A DNA stretch of 8,187 bases from an uncultured Burkholderiales bacterium (GCA_903926695.1 CAIYKK010000165.1:1-8187), one strand, 5' to 3'; numbered from the stretch's first letter, positions 1 through 6,346 are shown. Notes: generated from the sequence alone by a model not told the origin. Numbers and translations are program-made.

Positions 1-1
1 G

Positions 2-424
2 ATAACTGCTGATATGTTGGAGAAATTGGAAAACGAGGTACCGCAAGCCTATGTGATTGATGGAACTGAAAGACCGATTGTTCGCCCCTCAAATCCAGAC
101 GATCAGAAGTTTCAAGAACCAAAGAAAAAGCCAAAAGGTCTTAGCTTGACCAATGATGAAAAGAAGAGCAATCAATTAATCTCAAGCATTCGAGTTGTTG
201 TGGGGCATGTGATTTCAGGTATCGAGCGCCTTAGAATTGTGAAGGATTTATTTCGCAATACCACAGCCGACTATAATGATCTTGTCGTGGAGTTGGCGTG
301 CGCATTACACAATTTTATAAGTTTTTACTGGTTAAAAGCTATTTCGTTTTTATCAGCAATTCAAGTTCGAGATATTTATCGACTTTGGAGAACTGTTTTT
401 TATTTTAAGAAAATTACGAAATAG
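2..424 (+). pseudogene. IS5-like transposase remnant (DDE_Tnp_4 type), internally deleted, 5' end off window
   Basis: The reading frame is open to the left edge, so the ATG at 14 need not be the start. Residues 13-25 (from that ATG) carry the VIDGTERP block of IS5-like DDE transposases, with the first catalytic Asp at residue 16. Residues 35-42 (EPKKKPKG) and 57-101 (SSIRVVV...LACALHNF) match the C-terminal part of the same family. The stretch expected between these blocks, roughly 70-90 residues with the second catalytic Asp, is missing and the two parts are joined in frame near residue 33. Where the family has Glu in the VVxEHVIxGI block, this copy has Gly64. After HNF the frame runs on for about 35 AT-rich residues with no family resemblance. 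I infer a dead remnant, not an active enzyme. The family assignment comes from remembered motifs, not a search. Confidence 0.82.
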
Positions 425-500
425 TACGCTCTAAAATAATCGCCATACATGGCGTTTCGGAGAAGTGCTTAGGTTCTCAATAATGTCTAATGTCTAAAGC
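425..500. mobile_element. AT-rich right-hand part of the IS scar, with small repeats
   Basis: This stretch is much richer in A+T than the genes that follow and joins the transposase remnant to the 2H phosphoesterase gene. It holds a perfect short palindrome CGCCAT-AC-ATGGCG at 441-454, an interrupted inverted repeat GAGAA...TTCTC at 460-478, and a tandem 7-bp repeat TAATGTC at 481-487 and 488-494. The terminal inverted repeat of the element may lie here, but I cannot fix the exact edge without a full-length relative. Composition changes to GC-rich at about 498. Confidence 0.4.
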
Positions 501-1133
501 ACCTCCGCCAAAATCATAATCCGCCACTCGCGTCAAAGGCCCGCCAATCTCCCGCGCCGCATAAGCCATCAAACTCACGCCCGTCACGCGAAGGCGCAGT
601 GGCTCGCCGCAGGCAAAACTGTCCAGCCGCGTCTGCACGGCTGCCGTCGGCCAGGCGTCGGCGTACAGCCCCACGGTGACGTGCGGCGTGTAAGCGCCAT
701 CGGGTTCGTTGCGGTCGCCAGCGGCCAGGCAGCGGCGCAGCGCGGCGATGTGGCCGCCCACGTCGCTCACAGTCAAATAGGGCGCGGAGGTGAAGCTGTC
801 CAGCGCGCCAATGTCAATCTCAAACGGTTCAAGCCGCGCCTGCTGCAGCGCGTCAATCTGGGCGCGCAAGGTTTCGGGGCCAAAATCGTCGGCGTGCCGG
901 GGCGTGTCGCTGGGAAAGCCGCACAGGCTGAGCGTGATGTGCGGCTGGCGCTGGTAGTCGCCCAGCAGAAACTCTGCCAGATGGTTTTGCGCGGCCTGCA
1001 CGCGCTGGCGCACAGGGGACACATCCACATCGAGCGCCCACAGCGCATAGCGCGGGCGGCCCAGATGCCACTCAGGAAAATCGCGCCGGACGTTGCGCAG
1101 CGTCAGCCCGGCGGCGGCAAAAGCGGGCGGCAC
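477..1133 (-). CDS. 2H phosphoesterase family protein (2'-5' RNA ligase / LigT-like)
   Basis: This is a 218-residue protein with two H-x-T-x motifs, HITL at residues 65-68 and HVTV at 151-154. They are about 85 residues apart, as in the 2H phosphoesterase superfamily (LigT, CPDase and AKAP18-like enzymes). In that family the two histidines cleave or form 2'-5' or cyclic phosphate bonds in RNA or nucleotides; the substrate here is unknown. No signal peptide or membrane segment is seen, so it should be cytoplasmic. The only start before the upstream in-frame stop (1140-1142) is GTG at 1133, with no convincing Shine-Dalgarno sequence. It lies 16 nt past the yebC stop, so translation may depend on read-on from yebC. 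The last residues (LDIRHY) are encoded by AT-rich sequence next to the IS scar and may not be the original C-terminus. Confidence 0.8.
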   Translation of the reverse strand: MPPAFAAAGLTLRNVRRDFPEWHLGRPRYALWALDVDVSPVRQRVQAAQNHLAEFLLGDYQRQPHITLSLCGFPSDTPRHADDFGPETLRAQIDALQQARLEPFEIDIGALDSFTSAPYLTVSDVGGHIAALRRCLAAGDRNEPDGAYTPHVTVGLYADAWPTAAVQTRLDSFACGEPLRLRVTGVSLMAYAAREIGGPLTRVADYDFGGGALDIRHY

Positions 1134-1152
1134 CCGGCTTTACCCGGCTTTA
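1133..1152. repeat. Perfect tandem 10-bp duplication at the yebC / 2H gene junction
   Basis: CCCGGCTTTA occurs twice back to back (1133-1142 and 1143-1152). On the minus strand this reads TAAAGCCGGG twice. The first copy supplies the yebC stop codon. The second supplies the in-frame stop that bounds the 2H frame, and its end forms the first base of the GTG start. Confidence 0.95.
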
Positions 1153-1863
1153 GCCAGCGAGTCCCACATAGACGTTTTGCACGTCGTCGTTGCCGTCGAT
1201 GGCGGCCAGAAAGGCTTCGACTTCGTCCAGATCGGCGGCGCTTAAGGTGGCCGGGTCGATGGGGTTTTTCGGCTTGTAGCCCAGCTTGGCCGACAGTACG
1301 GTAAAGCCCTGCGCAGGCAGTGCGCGGCTGACCAGATCGAGGTCGGTCGGGTCGGTCACAAACAGCGTGTGGCCTGCTTCGTCGCCCGGCTCAAAGTCTT
1401 GCGCGCCCGCTTCGATGGCGGCGAGTTCCGGGTCGGCGTCCGGGGCGGTCGGTTCGGCTTCGATCAGGCCAACGTGGTTGAAGTCCCACGACACCGAGCC
1501 GGACGTGCCGAGCTGGCCTTTGCGAAACAGCACGCGCATTTCGGGCGCGGTACGATTTAAATTGTCGGTCAGGCATTCGACCATCACGGCCACGCGGTGC
1601 GGCGCAAAACCTTCGTAAATGACGTGCTCAAAATGCACCGCTTCGCCGGTCAGGCCCGCGCCTTTTTTAATGGCGCGCTCCAGCGTTTCTTTGGGCATGG
1701 AGACTTTGCGCGCCTGCTCAACGACGAGGCGCAGGCGGGCGTTGGAGGCCGGGTCAGCGCCGCTGCGGGCGGCCACCATGATGTCTTTGGCCAGACGGCC
1801 AAACAGTTTGCCTCTGGCGTTTGCTGCCAGTTCCTTGCCTTTTGCTTTCCACTGTGCGCCCAT
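1150..1863 (-). CDS. YebC/PmpR (TACO1) family protein
   Basis: This is a 237-residue protein in the usual size range of the YebC family. It starts [11 protein letters not shown] and continues with the helical N-terminal domain and the conserved stretch [20 protein letters not shown] at about 43-62. Then come IKKGAG, the [17 protein letters not shown] block at about 77-93 and the acidic middle domain. Older annotation calls such proteins DNA-binding transcriptional regulators. More recent work on YebC and TACO1 links the family to relief of ribosome stalling at difficult sequences such as polyproline; which applies to this paralogue cannot be told here. The MGAQWK type differs at its N-terminus from the main MAGHSKW type, so a second YebC may exist elsewhere in the genome. 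ATG at 1863 is preceded by AGGA (plus-strand 1873-1876) at 9 nt. The gene is followed within 16 nt by the 2H phosphoesterase gene, probably on the same transcript. Confidence 0.93.
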   Translation of the reverse strand: MGAQWKAKGKELAANARGKLFGRLAKDIMVAARSGADPASNARLRLVVEQARKVSMPKETLERAIKKGAGLTGEAVHFEHVIYEGFAPHRVAVMVECLTDNLNRTAPEMRVLFRKGQLGTSGSVSWDFNHVGLIEAEPTAPDADPELAAIEAGAQDFEPGDEAGHTLFVTDPTDLDLVSRALPAQGFTVLSAKLGYKPKNPIDPATLSAADLDEVEAFLAAIDGNDDVQNVYVGLAG

Positions 1864-1995
1864 GCTTGATATTCCTACTTTGTTGGGTGAAGAAGGCGGC
1901 GCGCTGTTGAAAGACAGGGCGCACGCCCGGAGGCCAAGAGGTTAACACCGCTACGCCCGCACCTGCGCGCCGCCGCCTGCGCTTTTGAGTGCGGC
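1864..1995. other. Intergenic region between chrR-like gene and yebC, with GC-rich inverted repeats
   Basis: This 132-nt gap holds the yebC ribosome-binding site and two symmetric elements. One is a perfect 10-bp inverted repeat, GGCGGCGCGC at 1895-1904 and GCGCGCCGCC at 1965-1974. Inside it is a small hairpin, GGGCG-CA-CGCCC at 1917-1928. They could help end transcription from the chrR-like gene, but there is no good U-run after either stem on the minus strand. No promoter for yebC is obvious. Confidence 0.35.
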
Positions 1996-2544
1996 TCAGG
2001 CGTGTTTTTTCACCCAGGCGACGTAGGCATCGACCCAGCCTTGCAGAAATTTGCGGCTGGCTTCGCCGATATTGCCGGTGTCGTCATACAGCCCTTCCTT
2101 GTGCTGAATGAAAGCTTCGGGCTGGCCCAGCGTGGGCATATTCAGGTAGGCCAGGATGTTGCGCAGGTGCTGCTGCGCCATCGCCGAGCCTGCCGCGCCG
2201 GGCGAAACGCCGATGACGCCTGCGGGCTTGCCATTCCAGGCGCTCTGGCCGTAGGGGCGCGAGCCGTGGTCGAGCGCGTTTTTCAGCACACCGGGAACTG
2301 AGCGGTTGTATTCGGGCGTCACAAATAAAACACCTTGCGCCGCTGCAATATCGCTTTTGAGGCGCCTGACCTGCGCGGGCGGCGCGCCGTCGTTGTCCTG
2401 GTTGTATAGCGGCAGGTCGGCAATGTGGACGTGGGTAAAGCGGAAATCGGGCGGAAAGATTTTTTCCAGCGCCTTGGCAAACTTCTGGTTCACAGAGTCC
2501 TGGCGCAGGCTGCCCACCACGACGGCAATGTTGTACGAAGGCAT
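1996..2544 (-). CDS. chrR: NAD(P)H-dependent FMN reductase / quinone or chromate reductase (ChrR/YieF-like)
   Basis: This is a 182-residue flavodoxin-fold protein. GSLRQDSVNQK at about residues 11-21 is the FMN phosphate loop, and TPEYNRSVPGVLKNALDHGSRP at about 76-97 is the isoalloxazine-binding segment typical of ChrR/YieF and related NADPH-dependent FMN reductases. The family makes two-electron reductions of quinones, flavins, azo dyes or metal oxyanions in the cytoplasm. The start is set at ATG 2544, not at an in-frame ATG at 2613. It follows a strong AGGAGA ribosome-binding site (plus-strand 2550-2555), and MPSYNIAVVVGS is the expected N-terminus; the upstream extension would overlap the kinase gene and looks unlike protein. 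The gene lies 65 nt after the sensor kinase and may be its co-transcribed last gene. True substrate is unknown; the symbol is by family resemblance. Confidence 0.88.
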   Translation of the reverse strand: MPSYNIAVVVGSLRQDSVNQKFAKALEKIFPPDFRFTHVHIADLPLYNQDNDGAPPAQVRRLKSDIAAAQGVLFVTPEYNRSVPGVLKNALDHGSRPYGQSAWNGKPAGVIGVSPGAAGSAMAQQHLRNILAYLNMPTLGQPEAFIQHKEGLYDDTGNIGEASRKFLQGWVDAYVAWVKKHA

Positions 2545-2549
2545 GAGGT

Positions 2550-2555
2550 TCTCCT
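2550..2555 (-). promoter_or_regulatory. Ribosome-binding site deciding the chrR-like start
   Basis: AGGAGA on the minus strand, 5 nt before the ATG at 2544, makes that codon the start in preference to the in-frame ATG 69 nt upstream. Confidence 0.8.
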
Positions 2556-2609
2556 GAAAAAAAAGACAGAAAAAACCATTATGCAAAGCCTTGCCCGCGC
2601 TTGTGGCGG

Positions 2610-3989
2610 TCAACAGGTAACGAAGTTTGCAGGCGCGGGCGCCTGCACCCGCACGGCCAGACCGCCCAGCGTGGCCGACGGCGCGACCTGCACGACCAGC
2701 CCATGCACGGCGGCGATGCGCTGCACGATAGACCAGCCCAGCCCGCTGCCACTCTCGGCGCTGCCCGGCACCCGGAAAAACCGTTCGCCCAGCCGCTGGC
2801 GGTCGGCTTCGGCCAGCCCCGGCCCGCTGTCTTCGACAGTCAACGTGACCTGGCCTCCCTGCTGCTGCACGGCCACGGTGACGCGTGCGCCGGGTGGGCT
2901 GTAGCGCACGGCGTTATCGACGAGGTTGCGCACCAGCACGGCCAGCAGCGTCTCGTTGCCCGGAATGCTGCAGGGTTCGGTGGCGTCGAATTCAATATGC
3001 TGGTTTTTGGCGATGGCTTTGGGCGCCACGTCGCCGACGGCCTGCTGGGCCAGCGCCCGCAAATCAACCGCAGCCATGACGGTGGCCGAGGCGATTTCCA
3101 GCCGCGAGAGCGTGAGCAACTGCGCGACCAGCCGGGTGGCGCGGTCGCAGCCCTCTAAAGTGCCTTGCAGCGCGTGGCGCCGCAGCGCCGGGTCGGCCTC
3201 GCTCATGGCGACCTGCGCCTGGGCGCGGATGGCGGCAATGGGCGTGCGCAGTTCGTGGGCGGCGTCGGCGGTAAAGCGCCGCTCGGTTTCCATCAGCCCG
3301 CCTATGCGCGCCAGCAGGCTGTTCAGCGCCTGAACGATGGGGGCGATTTCGGCAGGCGCGCCGTCGAGCACCAGCGGCTCCATCACGTTGGCCGGGCGCT
3401 CGGTCAGCACGTCGCCGAGTCGGCGCAGCGGCACCAAACCCCGCGACACCGCCCACCACAGCGCCAGCGCCAGCAACGGCAGGGCCAGCGCCATTGGCCA
3501 GATCATGTTGCGTAGCACGGCCCAGACAATCTCAGAGCGCGATTCGATCAACTCGCCCACGTACACCTGAACATCTTGCTCAGCCCCATAGGCGCTAAAA
3601 ACCCGCCAGTTGATCCCATCCATGTTCACGGTGTAAAACCCGGCTCTGAACGACTTGCCCGCCTCGTGCATGGGCTGCTCGGGCGCGTCGGCTGAGTGCA
3701 TCTCCAGCCGATTTTTGTGAAACACTTGAAACGCCACTCTGGATTTATGGCCGTGCAGCATGGGCACATCAATGTAGTTGTGGGTTTCGCTTTCTTCGGT
3801 GTCTTGCGCCTGCTGCACCACCAGCAAGGCGGCGGCCTGGGCGAGGTGGTCATCGAGCAGCTCGTCGATTTCATGGCGCACATCGAGCCACGTCACCAGC
3901 GCCGTCACCAGCCAGATCAGCACCACCGCCGCCAGCACCAGCGCCAGCAGGCGGCCCTGCAGCGAACGCGGCCTGCCAAGCGCCGTCAT
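2610..3989 (-). CDS. qseC: Sensor histidine kinase, QseC/PmrB-like
   Basis: This is a 459-residue inner-membrane sensor kinase. A first membrane helix spans about residues 14-36, a periplasmic sensor region about 37-155, and a second helix about 157-181. The HisKA domain carries the phospho-accepting His245 in TADAAHELRTP. The ATPase domain has an N box (NLVDNAVRYSPPG, from 355), a G1 box DSGPG (387-391) and a G2 box GSGLG (414-418), so all catalytic elements look intact. The N-terminal stretch with DHLAQAAALLVV resembles QseC-type kinases. Its start overlaps the response-regulator stop by 4 nt (ATGA), a classic sign of coupled translation. The sensor region has six His residues between 70 and 108, with Met77, Met97 and Met107 among them, which hints at metal or heme sensing but proves nothing. 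The partner is the adjacent OmpR-class regulator. The signal is unknown; the symbol is by resemblance. Confidence 0.93.
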   Translation of the reverse strand: MTALGRPRSLQGRLLALVLAAVVLIWLVTALVTWLDVRHEIDELLDDHLAQAAALLVVQQAQDTEESETHNYIDVPMLHGHKSRVAFQVFHKNRLEMHSADAPEQPMHEAGKSFRAGFYTVNMDGINWRVFSAYGAEQDVQVYVGELIESRSEIVWAVLRNMIWPMALALPLLALALWWAVSRGLVPLRRLGDVLTERPANVMEPLVLDGAPAEIAPIVQALNSLLARIGGLMETERRFTADAAHELRTPIAAIRAQAQVAMSEADPALRRHALQGTLEGCDRATRLVAQLLTLSRLEIASATVMAAVDLRALAQQAVGDVAPKAIAKNQHIEFDATEPCSIPGNETLLAVLVRNLVDNAVRYSPPGARVTVAVQQQGGQVTLTVEDSGPGLAEADRQRLGERFFRVPGSAESGSGLGWSIVQRIAAVHGLVVQVAPSATLGGLAVRVQAPAPANFVTC

Positions 3990-4657
3990 GCCACTGGCGC
4001 GTCGCGCTGCAGCATGTAGCCCACGCCGCGCACGGTGTGAATCAAGCCCGCGCCGAGCTTGCGCCGCAGGTTGTGGATATGAACTTCGATGGCGTTGCTT
4101 TCAACCTCGTAGCCCCAGCTGTAGAGGCTTTGCTCCAGCTGCTCACGCGAAAGCACGCGGTTGGCACTGAGCATGAAAGCCTGCAGCAAATCAAACTCGC
4201 GGGTGGACAGCATTACCAGCTCGCCAGCGCGGCGCACCGAGCGCGCTGCCGCGTCGAGCACCACGTCCTGCGCGCTCAGGCATTCGAGCGGCTGGCCGTG
4301 GGCGCGGCGCACCAGCGCACGCAGCCGGGCGGCCAGTTCGTCGAGATCGACGGGCTTGACCACGTAATCGTCGGCCCCGGCGTCCAGCCCCCGGATGCGC
4401 TCGTGTACGGCATCGCGGGCGGTCAGCACCAGCACCGGCGTGGTCACACCCGTGCGGCGCAAGCTGCTCAAAACTTCCAGCCCGTCCTTGCGCGGCAATC
4501 CGAGGTCAAGCACGGCGGCGGCGTAAGTGCCGGTGCGCAATTCGCGCTCGGCGGCTTCGCCGTCGCGCACCCAGTCCACCAAAAACCCGAGCTGACGCAG
4601 GCCAGCGCGCAGGCCGTCGCCCAGCAGGGAATCATCTTCCACTAGCAAAATTCGCAT
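3986..4657 (-). CDS. qseB: OmpR/PhoB-class response regulator, QseB/PmrA-like
   Basis: This is a 223-residue two-domain regulator. The receiver domain (about 1-118) begins MRILLVEDDSLLGDGL with the acidic pair Glu7/Asp8-Asp9. It has the phosphorylation site Asp51 in AAAVLDLGLPRKDG, Thr79 in VLTARD and Lys101 in VVKPVD. The C-terminal winged-helix DNA-binding domain (about 125-220) carries STREFDLLQAF and the EVHIHNLRRKLG recognition-helix region, ending in HTVRGVGYML as in OmpR/PhoB proteins. The start is ATG 4657 because that is where the receiver begins. A longer in-frame opening to 4861 only reads antisense-like sequence through the cytochrome b gene. The ribosome-binding site is weak, so translation may rely on the cytochrome b gene ending 31 nt earlier. 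It overlaps the kinase start by 4 nt. A likely target is the direct-repeat box upstream of shp at 6389-6405 (inference). Confidence 0.95.
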   Translation of the reverse strand: MRILLVEDDSLLGDGLRAGLRQLGFLVDWVRDGEAAERELRTGTYAAAVLDLGLPRKDGLEVLSSLRRTGVTTPVLVLTARDAVHERIRGLDAGADDYVVKPVDLDELAARLRALVRRAHGQPLECLSAQDVVLDAAARSVRRAGELVMLSTREFDLLQAFMLSANRVLSREQLEQSLYSWGYEVESNAIEVHIHNLRRKLGAGLIHTVRGVGYMLQRDAPVA

Positions 4658-4688
4658 GGCGTGAAGGCTTTCGTTATCAGAAGGAGAT

Positions 4689-5444
4689 TCAGTCGTCGCT
4701 ATCGGCGTGGCTGCGGCTCTGGGTTGCTGCGGCGTCGGGCCAGGCGGCGAGTCCAGCGGCGGACGGCGCATTTTGCCATTGCCACACCCAGCCCGCGAGC
4801 ACACAGGCCAGCAGCAGCGCGGCCAGCGGGGCGCGGTTTTTCTTGACCAGATCGGGGCCACGGCCCGGCGTGCGGCCCGTGACCATGGTCAGCGCCAGGT
4901 TCTGGCGGCGCAGCAGACTTCCCGCCGCCACCATCACCAGATGAAGGCCGACGATGGCCAGCGCGGCATTGCCCAGCACTTCATGCACGTCTTCCATCCA
5001 CTCGCCGGTCAGCTCCTGATAAACGCTGTAGCCGCTGCCCGAGGTAAAAACCAGCAGCGCCAGCAGCGCGACGATGGCCAGCGTCTGCAGCAAATTCTGC
5101 CCGGCCTGAAAATTCACGCGCCCGGCCTTGAGCGTCTGCACAAACGCTTTGACGCCGCGCAGCTTGCCCGCCCAAACTGATAAACGCACCTGACGCGGCC
5201 CCAGCAGTCCCCACAGCACGCGAAACACCAGCAGCCCGATCACCGTATAACCCAGCGTGACATGCACCAAGCGCCAGCGCTCGCCCTCGGCGGTGATGTA
5301 CGCGCCTGCAAAACTCAGCGCCATCAGCCAGTGAAAAGCGCGGGTCGGCGCGTCGATGATGCGGCGCGACGGCAGCGCCTGCGCGCCGGTTTGGGCGCCG
5401 ATTTCGGTGCCCGCTTCAGCGCGGGATGCGGACGTTGTGTTCAT
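4689..5444 (-). CDS. Cytochrome b561-like membrane diheme protein (SHP/DHC partner)
   Basis: This is a 251-residue integral membrane cytochrome b of the family seen beside SHP and DHC genes and in Ni/Fe-hydrogenase b-type subunits. RRIIDAPTRAFHWLMALSF (about 27-45) is the typical N-terminal helix entry. His38, His61, His154 and His168 sit in membrane segments at positions suited to bind two b-type hemes. Hydrophobic segments fall at about 37-52, 62-82, 118-138, 155-178 and 205-223; the C-terminal tail (about 228-251) is soluble and variable. By family it should pass electrons from the quinone pool to periplasmic c-type cytochromes, here most likely DHC (inference). ATG 5444 is chosen for the strong AAAGGAG 6 nt before it. 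The first 29 nt overlap the end of the dhc gene in another frame. A longer in-frame opening to 5825 is only the shadow of dhc. Confidence 0.92.
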   Translation of the reverse strand: MNTTSASRAEAGTEIGAQTGAQALPSRRIIDAPTRAFHWLMALSFAGAYITAEGERWRLVHVTLGYTVIGLLVFRVLWGLLGPRQVRLSVWAGKLRGVKAFVQTLKAGRVNFQAGQNLLQTLAIVALLALLVFTSGSGYSVYQELTGEWMEDVHEVLGNAALAIVGLHLVMVAAGSLLRRQNLALTMVTGRTPGRGPDLVKKNRAPLAALLLACVLAGWVWQWQNAPSAAGLAAWPDAAATQSRSHADSDD

Positions 5445-5907
5445 TGAAATCTCCTTTGTCCGCTTGCGTGTGACAGGCGGCGCAGTTGGCCGCGCTCTTG
5501 ACGGCGGGCAGTTTCCAGCTGGCGGCGGACACCTCATCGTGCTTGCGGATAAACCACGCCGAGCGGGTGATGCGGTCTTGCGGCGGCTCTTCGCGCACGC
5601 GCTTGTAAGTGCCCGCGTTGGCGCCCAGCCAGCCGGACAGCTCCTTGACCGTCGCCGGGTCCAGCGACGCATCCGCGCCGTAATGTTTGGACAGATTGCC
5701 CATGATCCGTTGCCACGACGCGGCGGGCAGCATGCCGGCCGGATACGCCGTGTGGCAGGCGGCGCATTCCTGCTTGTACTTGGGCAGCAGCGGCACGCGG
5801 CGGCCACGATCACCGCCATCGTCATCGGCCAGCGCGACCTGCGCCAAGCTCAGCGCAGCCAGCAGCCCCAGCGCGATGCGCGGCAAAGAATTACGAATTT
5901 GAAACAT
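5416..5907 (-). CDS. dhc: Periplasmic diheme cytochrome c (DHC)
   Basis: This is a 163-residue protein with a Sec signal peptide (basic start, hydrophobic core at about 11-25, likely cleavage after ALA at 27) and a short acidic-basic linker. It has two CXXCH heme-binding sites: CAACH at 48-52 and CAACH at 142-146. The widely spaced heme sites and the C-terminal ending NVRIPR fit the DHC family (diheme cytochrome c, next to SHP in Rhodobacter and Shewanella). In those bacteria DHC reduces SHP. It sits 13 nt after shp; its ribosome-binding site (AAGGAAAA) overlaps the shp stop codon, suggesting coupled translation. Its last 29 nt overlap the cytochrome b start. Role inferred: electron carrier between the membrane cytochrome b and SHP in the periplasm. 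Confidence 0.93.
   Translation of the reverse strand: MFQIRNSLPRIALGLLAALSLAQVALADDDGGDRGRRVPLLPKYKQECAACHTAYPAGMLPAASWQRIMGNLSKHYGADASLDPATVKELSGWLGANAGTYKRVREEPPQDRITRSAWFIRKHDEVSAASWKLPAVKSAANCAACHTQADKGDFNEHNVRIPR
5451..5457 (-). promoter_or_regulatory. Ribosome-binding site deciding the cytochrome b start, inside dhc
   Basis: AAAGGAG on the minus strand lies 6 nt before ATG 5444. It sits inside the dhc coding sequence, so the overlap of the two genes is real and not a mis-called start. Confidence 0.8.
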
Positions 5908-5920
5908 GAGAAGTTTTTCC

Positions 5921-6340
5921 TTATTTGAGCGTCATCAGCCAGCTCAGCACGTCGGCTTTTTCGCCTGCGGTGCATTCACGGCCCATCACATCGTTGCAAT
6001 TGCGGCGAAACCATTTTTCGGTTTTGGCCGAATCGGTGAAGCGCTCGGGGTTGAAGGCGGGTGCCAGCGGCTTGATGGCCTTGCCGGTCGAGGCGTGCTT
6101 GCCGTCTTGCGTGGGCACCACGCCGTGGCAAGAGGCGCAGCTCCATTCGCGGCCCTGGCGGGTGGTGAACAACTGCTGGCCACGCACCGGATTGGCAGTC
6201 TTGCCCGACTCGGCGGTGTAGCCCTTGACCATGTCGGCTGGTGTGGCAGCCTGCGCAGCGGGCACAAAAACGGCACCAGCCAGCGCCACAGCAACGGCGC
6301 AAGCACGAAACGCAAACAGAGGGGCAAACACTGAACTCAT
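5921..6340 (-). CDS. shp: Sphaeroides heme protein (SHP) family cytochrome c, DUF1924
   Basis: This is a 139-residue periplasmic monoheme cytochrome c. A signal peptide covers about 1-31 (hydrophobic core 12-27, cleavage after AQA). The heme site is CASCH at 68-72. The block EKWFRRNCNDVMGRECTAGEKADVL has its key residues from Lys109 to Val131 and matches SHP proteins. Asn114 aligns, from memory, with the unusual distal Asn heme ligand of Rhodobacter sphaeroides SHP. Cys115 and Cys123 would form the nearby disulfide. In studied SHPs the Asn leaves the heme iron on reduction, letting it bind oxygen, NO or other ligands; the physiological role is unsettled. ATG 6340 is chosen over 6373 because AAGGAG precedes it by 6 nt and the signal peptide starts there. 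It is the first gene of the cytochrome/two-component block. Confidence 0.93.
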   Translation of the reverse strand: MSSVFAPLFAFRACAVAVALAGAVFVPAAQAATPADMVKGYTAESGKTANPVRGQQLFTTRQGREWSCASCHGVVPTQDGKHASTGKAIKPLAPAFNPERFTDSAKTEKWFRRNCNDVMGRECTAGEKADVLSWLMTLK

Positions 6341-6346
6341 CGGCAA

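Noticed and set aside
441..454. CGCCATACATGGCG as a regulator operator or riboswitch element
   Set aside because: It is a short palindrome in an AT-rich transposon scar between convergent genes, with nothing downstream to regulate; no CRISPR-like periodicity.
681..1304. 207-residue plus-strand open frame across the 2H and yebC genes
   Set aside because: Antisense shadow spanning two real genes; Arg- and Ala-rich with no recognisable motif.
4037..4645. 202-residue plus-strand open frame opposite the response regulator
   Set aside because: It mirrors the regulator gene exactly and has no start signal or motif.
4658..4861. N-terminal extension of the response regulator to an upstream ATG
   Set aside because: It would overlap the cytochrome b gene and add 68 residues with no receiver-domain character; the receiver starts at ATG 4657.
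5445..5825. N-terminal extension of the cytochrome b frame through dhc
   Set aside because: This part is an out-of-frame reading of dhc, and a strong ribosome-binding site marks ATG 5444.
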